6,600 nt of DNA from contig JAIFLS010000172.1 of NCBI GenBank assembly GCA_020048935.1, positions 1 to 6,600 on the forward strand, in the 5' to 3' direction. The notes under the pieces are model-generated. The model saw only the letters and a program-made list of their open reading frames with translations. It searched no databases and had not been told where the DNA came from. Origin of the DNA: a bacterium (GTDB lineage Bacteria > Verrucomicrobiota > Kiritimatiellia > UBA8416). The position numbers and the translations under genes are program-made. Positions 5,151 through 6,600 of the stretch are shown here, one piece after another. Each line of letters starts with the position of its first letter. The first letter of the stretch is position 1.

Positions 5151-5202
5151 CAGTTGCGGCGCAACTGGGCTACCTATTCTGTAGCCCGCTCGCGCCGCGA
5201 GC
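5151..5202. repeat. Cluster of three adjacent palindromes
   Basis: Three hairpins follow one another: CAGTTGCGGCGCAACTG (5151-5167, arms of 8 with a 1-nt centre), GGGCTAC/GTAGCCC (5167-5173 and 5181-5187, 7-nt loop), and GCTCGCGCCGCGAGC (5188-5202, arms of 7 with a 1-nt centre). Together they resemble a composite REP/BIME-like unit. The GTAGCCC-GCTCGCG-CGCGAGC portion probably belongs to a dispersed family, which a genome-wide search could show. Confidence 0.65.
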
Positions 5203-5213
5203 GCGGCTTCTAC

Positions 5214-5267
5214 AATGCGCCCGCATTCTCACCAAATAGGAATGCGCCCGCATTCTCACCAAATAGG
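5214..5267. repeat. Two perfect tandem 27-bp repeats, each with an internal hairpin
   Basis: Positions 5214-5240 and 5241-5267 are identical 27-bp units. Each begins with AATGCGCCCGCATT, which folds as a 6-bp stem with a 2-nt loop, followed by CTCACCAAATAGG. The array ends 2 bp before the stop of the phosphatase gene, so it forms part of that gene's 3' untranslated region on the minus strand. With only two copies and no true spacers, it is not a CRISPR array. Confidence 0.75.
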
Positions 5268-5269
5268 CT

Positions 5270-6094
5270 CTACTGTAGCGGCAGGATGGATTTCAAGGCG
5301 GCGTGGATATGGCCGTTGGTGGCGATGAAGCTCATCTGGTAGGGTTCCTCGCGGGTGAACAGGACTTCCGTCGTGCCCCCGGCCCGGCGCACGATCAGGC
5401 CGGCGGCCGCGATGTCCCAAAGGTAGATGCTGCCTTCGAAATAGCCGTCTGCGCCGCCTTGTGCCAGCCAGCACAGGTCTACGGCGGCGGAACCGACGAT
5501 ACGCGCCTTGCGGCAGTGCTTGGTGATCCGCTCGAAGCAGGCCAGCGGCGGTACGCCAGGCATCAGGTTCTTGTCCATCCCGGTCATGACGACGCTTTCG
5601 GCCAGTGTGCGGCGGTCGGATACGTGGATTGGCTCGCCATTGCAGGTGGCGGGTCCCTCGATGGTGGCGGCATAGAGCGTGTTCAGCATCGGGGCGTAGA
5701 CCGCCCCCGCCAGCACGGTCTCGCCCCGGCGCACGGCGACGGAGCAGCACCAGACGGGCAGCCCGCTGGCGAAGTTGACCGTGCCGTCGATGGGATCGAC
5801 GATCCACTGGAGCGTTTCCGCCTCCGGGGCGGCGCGGTCGGCACCGAGGCGCTGCCCGTCGAGTTCGGTCTGGTCCTCCTCGCCGAGGAAGGTGTGGCCG
5901 GGAAAGCGCGCGGCGATCAGTGTCTCGACCACGCGCTGGCATTCCACATCCAGCACGAGCTTGATATCGTGCGCGTAGGCGTGGACAATCTCGCCGCGGC
6001 GGTGGCGGTTCGCCATGGCATGATTGCCTCCGGCAGTGGCGGCCGCAATGGCGGTTTCAAGCAGCTCGGCGAGGGTGGGGGTGTTGTTCATCAT
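5270..6094 (-). CDS. Inositol monophosphatase family phosphatase
   Basis: This 274-residue protein belongs to the Mg2+-dependent, lithium-sensitive-type phosphatase family (IMPase/SuhB, CysQ-like or histidinol-phosphatase subgroups). Metal-site motifs are complete: LGEE (70-73, E72), WIVDPIDGTVNF (97-108, with D100 and D103) and the C-terminal WDIAAAG (226-232, D227). The supporting segment GSAAVDLCWLAQGGADGYFEG (201-221) is also typical. It should hydrolyse a small phosphate monoester such as inositol-1-phosphate in the cytoplasm; the precise substrate cannot be decided from these motifs. Two ATGs are adjacent (6094 and 6091). The first is preferred because the undamaged frame of the upstream smc gene would end in an ATGA overlap exactly there. 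No strong Shine-Dalgarno is visible, which fits translational coupling to smc. A repeat-filled 230-bp gap separates it from rubredoxin. Confidence 0.9.
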   Translation of the reverse strand: MMNNTPTLAELLETAIAAATAGGNHAMANRHRRGEIVHAYAHDIKLVLDVECQRVVETLIAARFPGHTFLGEEDQTELDGQRLGADRAAPEAETLQWIVDPIDGTVNFASGLPVWCCSVAVRRGETVLAGAVYAPMLNTLYAATIEGPATCNGEPIHVSDRRTLAESVVMTGMDKNLMPGVPPLACFERITKHCRKARIVGSAAVDLCWLAQGGADGYFEGSIYLWDIAAAGLIVRRAGGTTEVLFTREEPYQMSFIATNGHIHAALKSILPLQ

Positions 6095-6127
6095 TCGGTG
6101 ACTTCGTCCAGTTCCTGGCTGCTGCCG

Positions 6128-6600
6128 TCATCGGCGGTCAGGATACCACCCTGCGCCTCGCGGAACTTCATCGACATGATGCGACTTCATCGACATGATG
6201 CGCGACACGCCCCGCTCAGGCATGGTGACGCCATAGATGATGTCGCTGGCGGCAATGGTCTGGCGGTTGTGCGTGATGACGACAAACTGCGATTGCTGCA
6301 GGAACTGCTTGAGCACCTCGGTGAACCGTCCGATATTGGTCTCGTCCAGCGGGGCGTCGAGCTCGTCGAGCATGCAGAACGGGCTGGGCTTGATCTCGTA
6401 GATCGAGAACAGCAGCGCCACGGCGGTCAGGGTGCGCTCGCCGCCCGAGAGCAGCGAGATGTTCTGCAGCCGCTTGCCCGGGGGGCGGGCGATGATCTCG
6501 ATCCCGCAGTCGAGCACGTCTTCCTCATTGACCAGTACCAGCTTGGCCGAACCGCCGCTGAAGAGGTGCGCGAACATGCGCTCGAAATTGGCGTTTGCCT
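6128..6600 (-). CDS. smc: Chromosome segregation protein SMC, C-terminal end, frameshifted tail
   Basis: Only the C-terminal head half is inside the window; the gene continues beyond 6600 (reading ANANFERMFAHLFSGGSAKLVL). It holds the ABC signature LLSGGERTL (about 6454-6428), Walker B with catalytic Glu and D-loop in FCMLDELDAPLDETN, and the H-loop ITHNRQT. These identify SMC, the ATPase that compacts and segregates chromosomes with ScpA/ScpB. After VTMPERGVSRIMSMK, a perfect 19-bp tandem duplication shifts the frame, giving SHHVDEVPRGAGWYPDRR and a stop at 6128. Without one copy, the frame continues as FREAQGGIL and ends SSQELDEVTE with a stop at 6091-6093, overlapping the phosphatase ATG. 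The ATPase motifs are unaffected, so the protein may still work. Alternatively the duplication is an assembly artefact. Confidence 0.93.
   Translation of the reverse strand, partial: ANANFERMFAHLFSGGSAKLVLVNEEDVLDCGIEIIARPPGKRLQNISLLSGGERTLTAVALLFSIYEIKPSPFCMLDELDAPLDETNIGRFTEVLKQFLQQSQFVVITHNRQTIAASDIIYGVTMPERGVSRIMSMKSHHVDEVPRGAGWYPDRR
6165..6202. repeat. Perfect 19-bp tandem duplication inside smc
   Basis: ACTTCATCGACATGATGCG occurs twice without a gap, at 6165-6183 and 6184-6202. Being 19 bp, it adds one base relative to the reading frame and diverts the last residues of SMC. Deleting one copy in thought restores an open frame to the ATGA overlap at 6091-6094, which strongly suggests the single-copy version is ancestral. 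Confidence 0.9.

Noticed and set aside
5214..5267. CRISPR-like array
   Set aside because: The two 27-bp units are directly abutting with no spacer between them and no cas genes are present, so this is a plain tandem repeat.
5256..5942. Minus-strand 228-codon Arg/Pro-rich frame overlapping the phosphatase gene
   Set aside because: It is a shifted-frame reading of the same strand; the true frame contains all inositol-monophosphatase motifs.

Overview
The window reads as a chromosomal segment from a fairly GC-rich bacterium. Its spacers are packed with short palindromic and tandem repeats. Combined with PVC-like gene content (an SMC with a DELDAPLDE Walker B, a fused homocysteine methyltransferase/MTHFR), this points to the Kiritimatiellota/Lentisphaerota/Verrucomicrobiota side of the tree. 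That placement is inference from repeat style and protein flavour, not a phylogeny.

Layout, left to right. Positions 23-716 hold a compact type II toxin-antitoxin pair on the + strand: a ribbon-helix-helix VapB-like antitoxin and a PIN-domain VapC toxin, with a palindromic operator candidate in front and a possible terminator behind. Positions 717-1118 are non-coding: two tandem 30-bp repeats, a 129-bp palindromic element with 16-bp perfect terminal inverted repeats (MITE-like), and about 145 bp of unassigned DNA. A secreted thioredoxin-like protein with a C-terminal coiled coil follows (1119-1787, +). Positions 1788-2185 are a convergent spacer full of hairpin repeats.

From 2186 to the right edge every gene is on the minus strand. 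In transcription order from the right: smc (3' end only), an inositol-monophosphatase-family phosphatase, a 230-bp repeat-filled gap, rubredoxin, bifunctional homocysteine S-methyltransferase/methylene-THF reductase, and prmA. The last three are tightly packed (2-nt gap from the rubredoxin stop to the likely native start of the fused gene, then a 14-bp overlap) and look like one operon. It links one-carbon/methionine metabolism, which supplies S-adenosylmethionine precursor, to an SAM-dependent ribosomal protein methyltransferase.

The most notable observations are two lesions in otherwise intact housekeeping genes. A perfect 19-bp tandem duplication (6165-6202) frameshifts the last residues of SMC and removes what would have been an ATGA stop/start overlap with the phosphatase gene. 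The fused methyltransferase gene has apparently lost its N-terminal barrel strand (the DGAMGT region) plus its frame just after an ATG that sits 2 nt behind the rubredoxin stop. Either could be real or an assembly error. I found no convincing new multi-gene defence or metabolic system; the toxin-antitoxin module is of a known type. The less explained DNA is the palindromic element and the repeat clusters.
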